A DNA stretch of 51,062 nucleotides from Pseudomonadota bacterium. GTDB lineage: Bacteria > Pseudomonadota > Gammaproteobacteria > Burkholderiales > Ferrovaceae. The stretch is taken from contig JAJZRV010000006.1 of assembly GCA_021850135.1 (NCBI GenBank), forward strand, positions 1 through 51,062, in the 5' to 3' direction. Each line of letters opens with the position of its first letter. Positions within the stretch are counted from its first letter, which is position 1. The translations under genes were made by a program, and so were the position numbers. Shown piece after piece: positions 21,982 to 30,766 of this stretch. Below the pieces are notes generated by a model. The model saw nothing but the letters and a program-made list of their open reading frames with translations, was not told where the DNA came from and made no database searches.

Positions 21982-22602
21982 CTAACGCGACAGGATCGCC
22001 GCAGTATCACGCGCCATCTGTCGGGCTTCCAAGGGCTGCTGAAATACGGCGCGCAGACTGCCGTCGGGAGCAATCAGAAAAATCGAGCTGGTGTGGTCCA
22101 CACTGTAACTGTTGCTGCCTGCCGCTTCACCCGCATTTCGCACGTAATAGACCCCAAGATCCTTCGTCAACGCCTTGAGTGCGGCATCGCTTCCCGTCGC
22201 CCCGATGAAAGCAGGATTGAAGGCGGGAACGTAACGTTGCAGAAGCTCCAGGCTATCGCGCGGGGCATCCACCGAGACGAAGACAACTTGCGGCGGAGTG
22301 GCCCTTTCCCCCAGTTGACGCGTCACGTCCGCAAGCAAAGCAAGGCTGGTGGGGCAGACATCAGGGCAATGCGTATAGCCAAATAACACGAACGTCCAGT
22401 GCCCCTGCAGCGTGGCGTTGGAAAATTCTCCCCGGGTGGCAGGCAGATGAAACTCGGGCAGCGGACGTCCGTCATCCAGCAAATGAACCGTTGGACCGAG
22501 GACCAGGCCTGGCCCCCGTGTTCCGTGAGAAAGCCAGAGCGCTCCCGCCAGCACCAGCAGCACGGCCCCGGCGGTCAACACCAGGAGGGAGCGTCCTTTC
22601 AC
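21982..22602 (-). CDS. SCO1/SenC family copper metallochaperone
   Basis: FVLFGYTHCPDVCPTSLALLADV; FVSVDAPRDS; VDHTSSIFLIAPDG. Confidence 0.92.
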   Translation of the reverse strand: MKGRSLLVLTAGAVLLVLAGALWLSHGTRGPGLVLGPTVHLLDDGRPLPEFHLPATRGEFSNATLQGHWTFVLFGYTHCPDVCPTSLALLADVTRQLGERATPPQVVFVSVDAPRDSLELLQRYVPAFNPAFIGATGSDAALKALTKDLGVYYVRNAGEAAGSNSYSVDHTSSIFLIAPDGSLRAVFQQPLEARQMARDTAAILSR

Positions 22603-23354
22603 AAGCTGCGGGCGAGGCGGAAGCCGATGCTATGGACGCGAACGGAGGGGTCTTCCGCACTGCGGCGAGTCGCCACAAGGTCCTGGGCTGAGTTATGCCA
22701 CGACCCACCCCGCAATACGCGCGAGGGACAGTTTTCGCCAAGCTGCGGGGCGGTATTCTGGCTTCGCGCTCCACCGTTGACGGGGGCGGCATCCTGCAGG
22801 TCGTCGCGATAACAATCTTCCACCCACTCCCACAGATTGCCGCTCATGTCATAGAGACCCCAGGCATTGGGTTTTTTTTCAGCAACCGGGTGCGTGCTGT
22901 TGTCGCTGTTGCCCTCAAACCAAGCTACTTCCTCGAGGGTGTTGCCGCCACAGTAAGTGCTTGCCGTGCCCGCCCTGCAGGCATATTCCCATTCAGCCTC
23001 GGTCGGCAGCCGATAATGCTTGCCCGTCTTGGCATTGAGACGCAGAATGAAAATCTGGATGTCGTCCCAGCTCACGTTTTCCACAGGGCATTTACTGCCA
23101 CAGTTGACGAATTCGCTAGGGTTCTTGCCCATGACGGCCTGCCACTGGGCCTGGGTCACGGGCGTCACGCTCATGGCAAAAGGTTTGGCAAAAGTCACCT
23201 TATGATCGCCCTTGGCCCCCATCATGAAACTTCCTGCAGGCACCGAGACCATTTCAGGACAATCGGGACAATCACGCCCCGGGCCCGCAGCATGTGCCCC
23301 CCCGGAAATCAACCCGACCCCCAACCCCGCCAGCATTGCCAACACTCTTAGCAT
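22599..23354 (-). CDS. Secreted SUMF1/FGE-fold protein lacking FGE catalytic cysteines
   Basis: Signal peptide; VPAGSFMMGAKGDHKVTFAKPFAMSVTPVTQAQWQAVMG; RLPTEAEWEYACRAGT; VLRGGSWHNSAQD. Confidence 0.88.
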   Translation of the reverse strand: MLRVLAMLAGLGVGLISGGAHAAGPGRDCPDCPEMVSVPAGSFMMGAKGDHKVTFAKPFAMSVTPVTQAQWQAVMGKNPSEFVNCGSKCPVENVSWDDIQIFILRLNAKTGKHYRLPTEAEWEYACRAGTASTYCGGNTLEEVAWFEGNSDNSTHPVAEKKPNAWGLYDMSGNLWEWVEDCYRDDLQDAAPVNGGARSQNTAPQLGENCPSRVLRGGSWHNSAQDLVATRRSAEDPSVRVHSIGFRLARSL

Positions 23355-23512
23355 GTTCTCCTCCCCTTTTGTAATGTGATTTTCGTGGGTGGCCCAGTGT
23401 AGCCCAGCGTCGAGGTTTGCTCAATCTCTGTGCTTTTGGTACCATGGCTTGCCCACATACGGGGGGTCGGTGGGCGTGACTTTGAAAAACACTACAAATC
23501 GAGGGGGTTGTA

Positions 23513-23644
23513 ATGGAAATTAAAGACATTATGGATCAGGGCTACATGATCATCCCGATCATCCTGTTCGTGGGCGGCATTCTGGTGTCTTGGAATTTGG
23601 GTAGCCTGGCCATTGGTCTCGTCGAGAAAAACGGCAAGCAGTAA
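23513..23644 (+). CDS. 43-aa single-TM membrane protein (unlisted small ORF)
   Basis: MEIKDIMDQGYMIIPIILFVGGILVSWNLGSLAIGLVEKNGKQ*; upstream GAGGGGG; followed by a perfect hairpin. Confidence 0.7.
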   Translation: MEIKDIMDQGYMIIPIILFVGGILVSWNLGSLAIGLVEKNGKQ

Positions 23645-23652
23645 TCATTCCC

Positions 23653-23691
23653 AAACCCACCAGACCTTCGCACCGATCGTCTGGTGGGTTT
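23653..23691 (+). terminator. Hairpin after the 43-aa ORF (terminator or attenuator)
   Basis: Perfect 13-bp stem aaacccaccagac / gtctggtgggttt, 13-nt loop, no strong T tract. Confidence 0.6.
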
Positions 23692-23791
23692 CTCAAAAAA
23701 ACCTTCATCGGGGCGGAACGGCCCACGCTGCGTCGTGGTCTGGTGAAACGGGTTTCCTGAAAATCGCTGAGTCTCTTTTGATCTGACCGCC

Positions 23792-24319
23792 ATGCCCACC
23801 TCCGACAATCGCTCCCTGGTCAAATTCCTGCTGGTCTCTGCGCTTTCCCTGTTCATTGGTGCGATGCACGGCATGTTGCAGGTGTTCCCCCCCATCCGCG
23901 CCTGGCTGGACTCCATCGGCAGCCCCTACGGCGGGCCGGGGCACATGATCGATCCCCTGGCACATGCGCACATGAACCTGGTGGGAGGCGTCGTGATGCT
24001 CGCGATGGGAGTGACTTACTATCTCATGCCCATCCTGAGTGGCAAACCCATCTATTCACAGCGCCTGGTGCAGCACTCTTTCTGGTGGATGGCCATCGGG
24101 GTCTACAGCTTTTATACGACCCAAATGGTATTTGGCTCATGGGAGGGCTATCTGATGCTCCATGACCGGGTGGCGATGACGGCGGCGCACCGCTGGTACG
24201 GTCCGATCGTCGCCATGGCAGGCACCTGCATGGCAGTCGGCTTCATGGTGTATTTTTCGAACGTGGTGCTGACGCTTCTGTCAGCTCTTCCGAAGGATCT
24301 CAACGCCCATCGAGATTGA
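23792..24319 (+). CDS. Short (175 aa) haem-copper oxidase subunit I-like (CcoN/NorB-like) membrane protein
   Basis: DPLAHAHMNLVGGVVMLAMGVTYYLMPILSGKPIYSQRLVQHSFWWM; five or so TM segments; paralogous to 46158..46676. Confidence 0.7.
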   Translation: MPTSDNRSLVKFLLVSALSLFIGAMHGMLQVFPPIRAWLDSIGSPYGGPGHMIDPLAHAHMNLVGGVVMLAMGVTYYLMPILSGKPIYSQRLVQHSFWWMAIGVYSFYTTQMVFGSWEGYLMLHDRVAMTAAHRWYGPIVAMAGTCMAVGFMVYFSNVVLTLLSALPKDLNAHRD

Positions 24320-24707
24320 GTGGAAAACGCAATACCGTTTCCTGGTCGTTGCGCCGAACCTGTACCTGCAGCACGGAACGTTCCCCCGGCCCCACCAGCG
24401 CCGCCCTGCGATAAACACCCACCCTGCCGTCCTGGATCGCCTGCTTCCACGGGTCTGCCCCGGCGGTACGCACGTCCACCAGGCAATCCCATGCGGGCTG
24501 TCCTCGCCCATCGGTCACGATGACCAGAAACTCGTTCATGCCCTTCACAGGCGGACTGGGCCTGCTTTCCACGCGAACATCCAGGCCCTGCCACTGCTGC
24601 GGCACGCTGTCTGCCACGCGATCGCCCCCACTACAGCCAAACAACAGCACTGCCACGCCAATCAGCGTCTGGGCATTCCAGCGGCGCGCACCTCGGGTCT
24701 GCGTCAT
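24300..24707 (-). CDS. Lipoprotein with FixH/YtkA-like domain
   Basis: MTQTRGARRWNAQTLIGVAVLLFGCSGG lipobox; VKGMNEFLVIVTDGRGQPAWDCLVDVRT...; downstream of ccoG. Confidence 0.55.
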   Translation of the reverse strand: MTQTRGARRWNAQTLIGVAVLLFGCSGGDRVADSVPQQWQGLDVRVESRPSPPVKGMNEFLVIVTDGRGQPAWDCLVDVRTAGADPWKQAIQDGRVGVYRRAALVGPGERSVLQVQVRRNDQETVLRFPLNLDGR

Positions 24708-24709
24708 AT

Positions 24710-25138
24710 TTAGCGAGACTCCGGCGGCCGTTCCGACGGGGGAGCGGGCTTGGACTCCGGGTCGGAGTCCAGCCGGCCTGCGGCAGCCGAGCCATACAGG
24801 CGCACCATGAAATAAACGAAGGAGCCCGCCCCCGCAATATAGACCAGTGCCACCGCAAATCCCCAATCCACCCAACTACGCTCCTGGCCTGGACGCGATC
24901 CCCAGAAGGGAAAGGCCAGGCCGATCCCGATCAGCAACACCACCACGACCACTGCAAAAAACCAGTAAGGCACCGGCTTTTGCGACTCCGGAATCTTCTC
25001 CACCAACTCCCAGTCTTCCAGGCCGCGTTTGGCCTTGCGCTCCTCGTCCGAAGCGTAGCCGAAATGGTCTGCCGCCTGCGCACCCCATTCTGAATGAACC
25101 GTGCCCAACGCTTTGGAAGGCTCTTGCTGTTCTGACAT
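24710..25138 (-). CDS. Membrane protein with CcoP N-domain-like segment
   Basis: WELVEKIPESQKPVPYWFFAVVVVVLLIGIGLAFPFWGSRP; no CxxCH. Confidence 0.55.
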   Translation of the reverse strand: MSEQQEPSKALGTVHSEWGAQAADHFGYASDEERKAKRGLEDWELVEKIPESQKPVPYWFFAVVVVVLLIGIGLAFPFWGSRPGQERSWVDWGFAVALVYIAGAGSFVYFMVRLYGSAAAGRLDSDPESKPAPPSERPPESR

Positions 25139-25141
25139 GAT

Positions 25142-26428
25142 CTATCTCTCCTGATGCTGTTCGGAAAAATGCTGGATCGGAAAACGGCTTTGCCAGCCCT
25201 CGGGCGATGTGGCCAACACCGTAAAGGCATGCAGCCCGTGCGGCAACTGGTCTGATAACGACAGGATGGCTGAGGCTCGCCCTGCAGCCGCCAGCGCCAG
25301 CGTGGAGTCCGAAAGATGGTAGTCGCCCGGCGCCAACCCTTCCACCGACAAATGAATCGTTCCAGGTTGATAGCGCTTATTGGTCACGGCGATCCGGTAA
25401 TCCAGGTTGGTATGGGTAGCCTGGACTTCGGCCCGATAAGCCGCCAGATGAAACGGCTCCCAAGTCCACAAGCCCCATAAAAACAGGCTGGCGCCCAGTA
25501 CGCCAATCACCGCCATCCAGCTGCCACGTGAATTCAGCGACACCATGTTATTGCGGAAATGGATGCGGGACTCTTTCTGCTCCCGGCGCTCCCCCACTTC
25601 AAAACGCAGCAGGCCTGGAACCTGCTTCTTGGCGTGCAACCGGTTGCAGGCATCGATGCACTCGCCGCAGTTGATGCAGCTGTCGTAAATCGCCGTTTTG
25701 CGCGGATCAATGTCGATGAAACAGGAAGTGACGCAGTAGTTGCACTTCTCGCATTCGCCCGAGCGACTGGCATCATAGCTGACGTGAAGGGTTTCCCGGG
25801 TCCTGAAACTATGCTGCCAGACCCGATAAACGCAAGCAAAACGGCACCAGAAATGCCGGATCACGGCGACGTCAATAAAAATGATCAGCACGAACACGGC
25901 ATAGATCCAGTGCAGTGAGCCTGCCAGCTTTGGATCGGCGCGCCAGGTCACAAAAGACCAAACCGTTGCCGGAGGATAGAAATAGAAAAGGGGGATCAGT
26001 CCGAACAACAGGGAGGCACCAAGAAACGCAAGGGCCAGCAGGGTCCAGTTCAGTGCCCTGTTTTTGGCTGCCGCCACAATGGGGGCATTCCCTTCCAGGC
26101 TCACTTCGGCGCGTTTCCCCAGCAGTCTGTGCGTCATGTGATTTGCCCATTCCGCCAGGATATTCTGGGGGCAGACCCAGCCGCAGAACACCGTTCCTGC
26201 CGTGGAATAAAGCATGACCAGAGCGCTAAGCAGCATGATCCAGAGCCCGGCGATCAGGAAAAAATCTGCAAACCAGACCTGTCGGTCCAGCACGACCAGG
26301 GCTCCGGCGCTCGGATCAATGCGGAACAGGCCGATCGCCGGCACCAGGACCGCAAGGAGGATCGAGATCGCCTGGGCCAATCGGCGGCGTTGGTGGTAAT
26401 GCGTGGGTGAAACCAGCGTTGAACTCAT
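25142..26428 (-). CDS. ccoG: Cytochrome c oxidase accessory protein CcoG (FixG/RdxA)
   Basis: FCGWVCPQNILAEW; GECEKCNYCVTSCFIDIDPR; DSCINCGECIDACNR; TM helices. Confidence 0.92.
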   Translation of the reverse strand: MSSTLVSPTHYHQRRRLAQAISILLAVLVPAIGLFRIDPSAGALVVLDRQVWFADFFLIAGLWIMLLSALVMLYSTAGTVFCGWVCPQNILAEWANHMTHRLLGKRAEVSLEGNAPIVAAAKNRALNWTLLALAFLGASLLFGLIPLFYFYPPATVWSFVTWRADPKLAGSLHWIYAVFVLIIFIDVAVIRHFWCRFACVYRVWQHSFRTRETLHVSYDASRSGECEKCNYCVTSCFIDIDPRKTAIYDSCINCGECIDACNRLHAKKQVPGLLRFEVGERREQKESRIHFRNNMVSLNSRGSWMAVIGVLGASLFLWGLWTWEPFHLAAYRAEVQATHTNLDYRIAVTNKRYQPGTIHLSVEGLAPGDYHLSDSTLALAAAGRASAILSLSDQLPHGLHAFTVLATSPEGWQSRFPIQHFSEQHQER

Positions 26429-26467
26429 GATTGTCTTATCGCAGCGCCTGAGGATCGGTATAGCCCG

Positions 26468-29074
26468 TTAATTCTTCGCCGACCGGGCTTCCCGGTCAAG
26501 TGGACTGATCTGCAGCAAGCGCAGCCGTGTGGCTTCAGCCTCGGGGTCCCCCCGACCGACCTGATCATGCCACAATGCCCGCAGCACATCTGTCTGCCAC
26601 GGGTTGATCTGCAACAACCTCAGCAGCGCCTGCCGGCGATCCAGACCACGCGCCACCGCGCCATCCAGCCGGGCCAGCATCAGATCGGACAAGGCGTAGG
26701 CAGTCCACCGATCATGCGGGTTGGCATCAAATGCCATGCCGATCAGGCGGTCTGCCTGGGTGGCCTGACCGCGCATGGATGCGACCCAACTGCGCACCAG
26801 CAGCTCCGTGCCGATGTAGGCGCGTTGAAACTCGGGTTGCGATGTCGGGGGCACCTGCAGCATGCTCTGCGCCTGTTCCACGCGAGGCCGAATTTCCAGC
26901 AGTTGCTCCAAGAGTGTCGCAACGTCCGCGACGGCCCCGTAACGCACTCGCGGCAGACGAAACTCGATCACAGGCGCCCATTCATCCTGCACTGGACCGC
27001 TACCATAGGGAATGGGGCCCCAATAGCGCCCCAGCCATGTCATCGCCCCCTCTCCAGCTGTCACCTCCTGCCGCTGCAGTGAGCTCAACCGCTGCAGGTT
27101 GGCCAGTGCTGCTGGCGCTCCCAACCAGGTCGAGCGCGGCCCCACCAGTGCCAGATGCATCCCGTCCAGGAACATTTGGGCTTGGGGAAATACGGTACGA
27201 AAGCTGTGCAGGACCACCTTCAGGGATTCCGGATCGAACTGGTTGAGTGCAAGCCATTGCACGAACAGCCCTTGTTCCGACAGATGCCCGCGTGCCCGCT
27301 CAAATTGCTGCACCGAAAGCAGGGAACTCACGCCGGCAAGGTCGGGATGGAACAGGTCACCGATAATCACATCGTAGCGCGCCGTGCTGGCACTCAGAAA
27401 ATGGCGCGCATCGTCCTGATGAATCGTGGTTTTTTCCAGTACGTCCTGATTGAGGGGCGCAAACCAGCGCTGTGCCGCCAGGATGGCTCCACGGGACAAC
27501 TCGACTGCACTGCGTTGCAACCCGGGATAGGGGGCAGACCCGGTATCGGATATCCCGGTGCCCAGTCCAAGAAACAATACCGAGTGTGGTGCTGGATGCA
27601 GCAACAGGGGAAGGCGCGCCTGATTGGCCTGCACGAAAACTGCCGTGGGTTCGGTGGAGGCGTCGCGGCGCTGCAGGTCGGTGAGCAGCACACGCTGGCC
27701 GTCCGCCTGTTCCACAACCTGGGTGATGGCAATTGCATCCTCATACCGATACAGGTCATGACTGCCGGAAAATGCCTGTGGCAGCAGTGTACTGACCGGA
27801 GGAAGCGCCACAAGGCCGTAACCCGCGGCGCAGAAAACCAGAAACCCGGGTGCCATCCAGGACTTGAAAGGTCGATGCCACGTCAGTCCCAGCAACAGCA
27901 CGACAAGCGCCGCCATCACCAATGTCGCTGCCGTGCCCATCCAGGGAATCAGCACTGCCCCGGCCAGGATGGCACCCAATGCCGCTCCGAGTGCGTTGGC
28001 GCCGTAGAGTTCCAAACCGCTGCTTTGCGATTGTCGTGCCAGGATGGGCAACCAGGCCCCAAGAACCAGAGTGACTGGAAGTGTGAGCGCCAGCAGCAGC
28101 ATCCCCTCCATGAAAAGCGCCATACCCAGGGAATGCCAGTGCGCCTGTTCCACCCAGGCTGATACCCAGGGCAGCGCCCACAGGCCCAGCAAGGCAAATC
28201 CCGCGCCGCACCAGGGCAACCCTGCCGACCAGCGCAACGAATGTCGGCGGGAAGCCAGCAGGCTTCCCAATCCAATCCCTGCCAGAAATACAGCCAGAAT
28301 CAACGCCAGCACGTATTCGGTACGCAACATGACCAGGCTGAACAGGCGGGTCCAGGCAACCTCCAGCACCAAGCTGGCCGCTCCCAGGGTGCCATAGGCC
28401 AGCAACAGTCCTGTGGCGGGGCGACGCGGGGCATCATGTTCAGCCGGGGCAAGGCTCCCGGCCTGTGACAGAAGTCCGAATCCAAGGGCGACAGCCAAAC
28501 CGAGCAATGCCACACCGCGCAAAGCCGGTCCCCAACCCAACCAGGGCAGCAGGACCAGCGGCAACAGGGCGCCCAACACTGCGCCCAGTGTGTTGATGCC
28601 GTACAGGCGCCCCAGCATCTGCCGGGTTTGCGCAAATGATTGCAGCAGTAAGGTAAAGCCAGCACCCATGGCGCAGGCAGGCAGGGTCAACAACAAAAAG
28701 CTCGCCCCAGCCATCAGTGCGTGCCAGGCTGCGGGGGTGAGCCGGGCTGCTGCCGCATCGATGCCCTGGCCCGCCCATTGGACAGCCCAAGGCAGGAGCA
28801 GGGCAAATACTGCAACCCCACCTTCCAGAAACGCCAGGAGACGCAGCGGATGTTTCGCGCGTGCCGCGCGCGAGGCCAGTGCGAGGCTTCCCAAGCCCAA
28901 ACCGGTCATGAATGCCGCCACGGTGACCACCACCCCGAATACGCTGACGCCAAACTGGAGCGAGAGCATGCGTGCCCACAAAACCTCGTAGGCTACGCTG
29001 ACGAGGCCGGAGCCTCCATAGAGCAGGGTGATCCAGCCCACCCGTTTATCCGAGAGGGCGTGCGTCATCTTCAC
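26468..29074 (-). CDS. Polytopic membrane protein fused to spermidine synthase-like domain
   Basis: Long N-terminal TM region GGSGLVSVAYEVLWARMLSLQFG; C-terminal SVLFLGLGTGISDTG...VELSRG...YDVIIGDLFHPDLAGVSSLLSVQQFERARGHLSEQGLFVQWL. Confidence 0.82.
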   Translation of the reverse strand: MKMTHALSDKRVGWITLLYGGSGLVSVAYEVLWARMLSLQFGVSVFGVVVTVAAFMTGLGLGSLALASRAARAKHPLRLLAFLEGGVAVFALLLPWAVQWAGQGIDAAAARLTPAAWHALMAGASFLLLTLPACAMGAGFTLLLQSFAQTRQMLGRLYGINTLGAVLGALLPLVLLPWLGWGPALRGVALLGLAVALGFGLLSQAGSLAPAEHDAPRRPATGLLLAYGTLGAASLVLEVAWTRLFSLVMLRTEYVLALILAVFLAGIGLGSLLASRRHSLRWSAGLPWCGAGFALLGLWALPWVSAWVEQAHWHSLGMALFMEGMLLLALTLPVTLVLGAWLPILARQSQSSGLELYGANALGAALGAILAGAVLIPWMGTAATLVMAALVVLLLGLTWHRPFKSWMAPGFLVFCAAGYGLVALPPVSTLLPQAFSGSHDLYRYEDAIAITQVVEQADGQRVLLTDLQRRDASTEPTAVFVQANQARLPLLLHPAPHSVLFLGLGTGISDTGSAPYPGLQRSAVELSRGAILAAQRWFAPLNQDVLEKTTIHQDDARHFLSASTARYDVIIGDLFHPDLAGVSSLLSVQQFERARGHLSEQGLFVQWLALNQFDPESLKVVLHSFRTVFPQAQMFLDGMHLALVGPRSTWLGAPAALANLQRLSSLQRQEVTAGEGAMTWLGRYWGPIPYGSGPVQDEWAPVIEFRLPRVRYGAVADVATLLEQLLEIRPRVEQAQSMLQVPPTSQPEFQRAYIGTELLVRSWVASMRGQATQADRLIGMAFDANPHDRWTAYALSDLMLARLDGAVARGLDRRQALLRLLQINPWQTDVLRALWHDQVGRGDPEAEATRLRLLQISPLDREARSAKN

Positions 29075-29075
29075 T

Positions 29076-29450
29076 TCAGAAGGGGTAGAACCAGACGAGC
29101 CCCACGATCACGTGCACCAGGGCAAGCGTCATGGTCAGCCCTGCCAGAATCATATGGAGCAGGAACAGCGGCTTACCGAAGATCCCCATGGCAATACCCA
29201 CGGCGCCGGTGGTCAGCAGCAATATCAGCAGGGGGATGCCCAGAAGAAACATGATGAGGTGTTTTTTCCGGTCACCGATGGCTGCAGCCGAGTCCACACG
29301 CTGCGCCTGTTGGCGATCAAAAGCCTCGAGAACCTGCACCCCGTTCACGTCGTGCGGTGCTTCGGCTGCCGCCGCCAACGGCGCCAGATTAAACGACAAC
29401 AACAGCAGAAATACGATGTTCTGCAACCAGCGACGGAAATGGAGGTTCAT
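29076..29450 (-). CDS. Small membrane protein, unknown
   Basis: Signal peptide plus 2-3 TM helices; in tight operon. Confidence 0.65.
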   Translation of the reverse strand: MNLHFRRWLQNIVFLLLLSFNLAPLAAAAEAPHDVNGVQVLEAFDRQQAQRVDSAAAIGDRKKHLIMFLLGIPLLILLLTTGAVGIAMGIFGKPLFLLHMILAGLTMTLALVHVIVGLVWFYPF

Positions 29451-29695
29451 GGTTCGGGCTGCTCGGGAGGTTTGGCTTCAGAGGATTCAGGCGTTTTGCG
29501 TCCGGAATACCGCCAAACCAAAACGGCCATCAGGATAAAAGGCGCGAAGATACCCACCAACAGGAACAGAAAAATGCTCCACGGCGTGTCAATGGTGACG
29601 TGCAGGTAGCGGTAGCTGTCAAGCGCCTCGCTGCTGTCGGACAGCAGCAACAACACGGGCAGGACTGCCAGCGGCAATGCGGTTGGTTTCATCAT
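29447..29695 (-). CDS. Small single-TM secreted/membrane protein, unknown
   Basis: MMKPTALPLAVLPVLLLLSDSSEALDSYRYLHVTIDTPWSIFLFLLVGIFAPFILMAVLVWRYSG. Confidence 0.6.
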   Translation of the reverse strand: MMKPTALPLAVLPVLLLLSDSSEALDSYRYLHVTIDTPWSIFLFLLVGIFAPFILMAVLVWRYSGRKTPESSEAKPPEQPEP

Positions 29696-30762
29696 GGTTT
29701 TGAGTTAGGCTCCTTCACATCGCTCGCGCAACGGAACCCATAGAAGTCGGAAGCATAATTGGCGAATGCAAAATTACGATGGAAGAGCGATGTGGAAAAC
29801 GGATCCCCTTTCCACGAACCGCCACGCAGGACCTTGTAGTGGCGATCGACGGTTTTTTGCTCGGAAATCTTGAGCGCCCGATCCTCCGCCGTTGCCACGA
29901 CCGAAACCTTTCCCTGGAACAGCCCATAAGGCGCCTTCGATCCTTCGTAGGGCAAAAAGTCATCGGCCATCCATTCATCCACGTTGCCCGCCAGATCCAT
30001 GACGCCATAGGGGCTCGCTCCCCGGGGTAGCGCATTCACATTGCTGGCCGAACCGACGTTGTAGTAGGTATTGACCCGGTCAGGCTCCATCTTGTCTCCC
30101 CAAGGCCAGCGTCGCCCGTCCGTGCCGCGCCCTGCTTTCTCAAATTCCGCTTCAGTAGGCAATCGCTTGTGTGCCCACTCCGCATAGGCTTTGGCATCGT
30201 ACCAAGTCACCATGGTAACGGGGTACAGCAACTCCCCCTGGGGGATGCGTCCATTTTTCCAGCTGAGCGGGGGACGGCGTTTGGTAGCCGCAACAAACCG
30301 CGCATATTGCGCGTTGGTGACCAGGTATTTGTCGATCGAGTAGGTGGGCAGCGTGACGGTATGCTGCGGCTTGTCCTGGATGTCGGCCCGATCCAGGTTG
30401 GTCCCCATGGTGAAGGGCCCCGCGGGTATCGTGACCATCGTATCCAGTTCCTGCCACTGTTCCCGTGTCAGCAGCCTTTCAGCTTCCACAATGGTGTATC
30501 CACGGTTGCTGGCGCGTCCAGCTTCATGATTTTCCTGCAGGGTAATATCTTCACCTGCTGCGCGCACGCGGGTTTTTTCTTCCTTGAGATCGTATGTGGC
30601 AAGCCTGCGCATGTCTTCCATGCGCCCTGCACCCAGCTTGATCACATGCAGTGTGCTGCCAATCATCACCAGGACGACGCAGGTCACCAATGTGGCGGTG
30701 AGGTAGCGCTTGCGACGCTGCCGCTCCTCTGGCGTGAGCGGCCTTGCATTTCTGGAAAACAC
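29692..30762 (-). CDS. Membrane-anchored SUMF1/FGE-fold protein lacking FGE catalytic cysteines
   Basis: N-terminal TM; TIPAGPFTMGTNLDRADIQDKPQHTVTLPTYSIDKYLVTNAQYARFV; KRLPTEAEFEKAGRG; VLRGGSWKGDPF. Confidence 0.9.
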   Translation of the reverse strand: MFSRNARPLTPEERQRRKRYLTATLVTCVVLVMIGSTLHVIKLGAGRMEDMRRLATYDLKEEKTRVRAAGEDITLQENHEAGRASNRGYTIVEAERLLTREQWQELDTMVTIPAGPFTMGTNLDRADIQDKPQHTVTLPTYSIDKYLVTNAQYARFVAATKRRPPLSWKNGRIPQGELLYPVTMVTWYDAKAYAEWAHKRLPTEAEFEKAGRGTDGRRWPWGDKMEPDRVNTYYNVGSASNVNALPRGASPYGVMDLAGNVDEWMADDFLPYEGSKAPYGLFQGKVSVVATAEDRALKISEQKTVDRHYKVLRGGSWKGDPFSTSLFHRNFAFANYASDFYGFRCASDVKEPNSKP

Positions 30763-30766
30763 GGTG

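Noticed and set aside
27155-28162. 335-aa plus-strand ORF
   Set aside because: Antisense to the membrane-spermidine synthase-like gene.
22599-30762. Sulfatase-maturation function for the SUMF1 proteins
   Set aside because: Both lack the two FGE cysteines and no sulfatase is encoded in the window.
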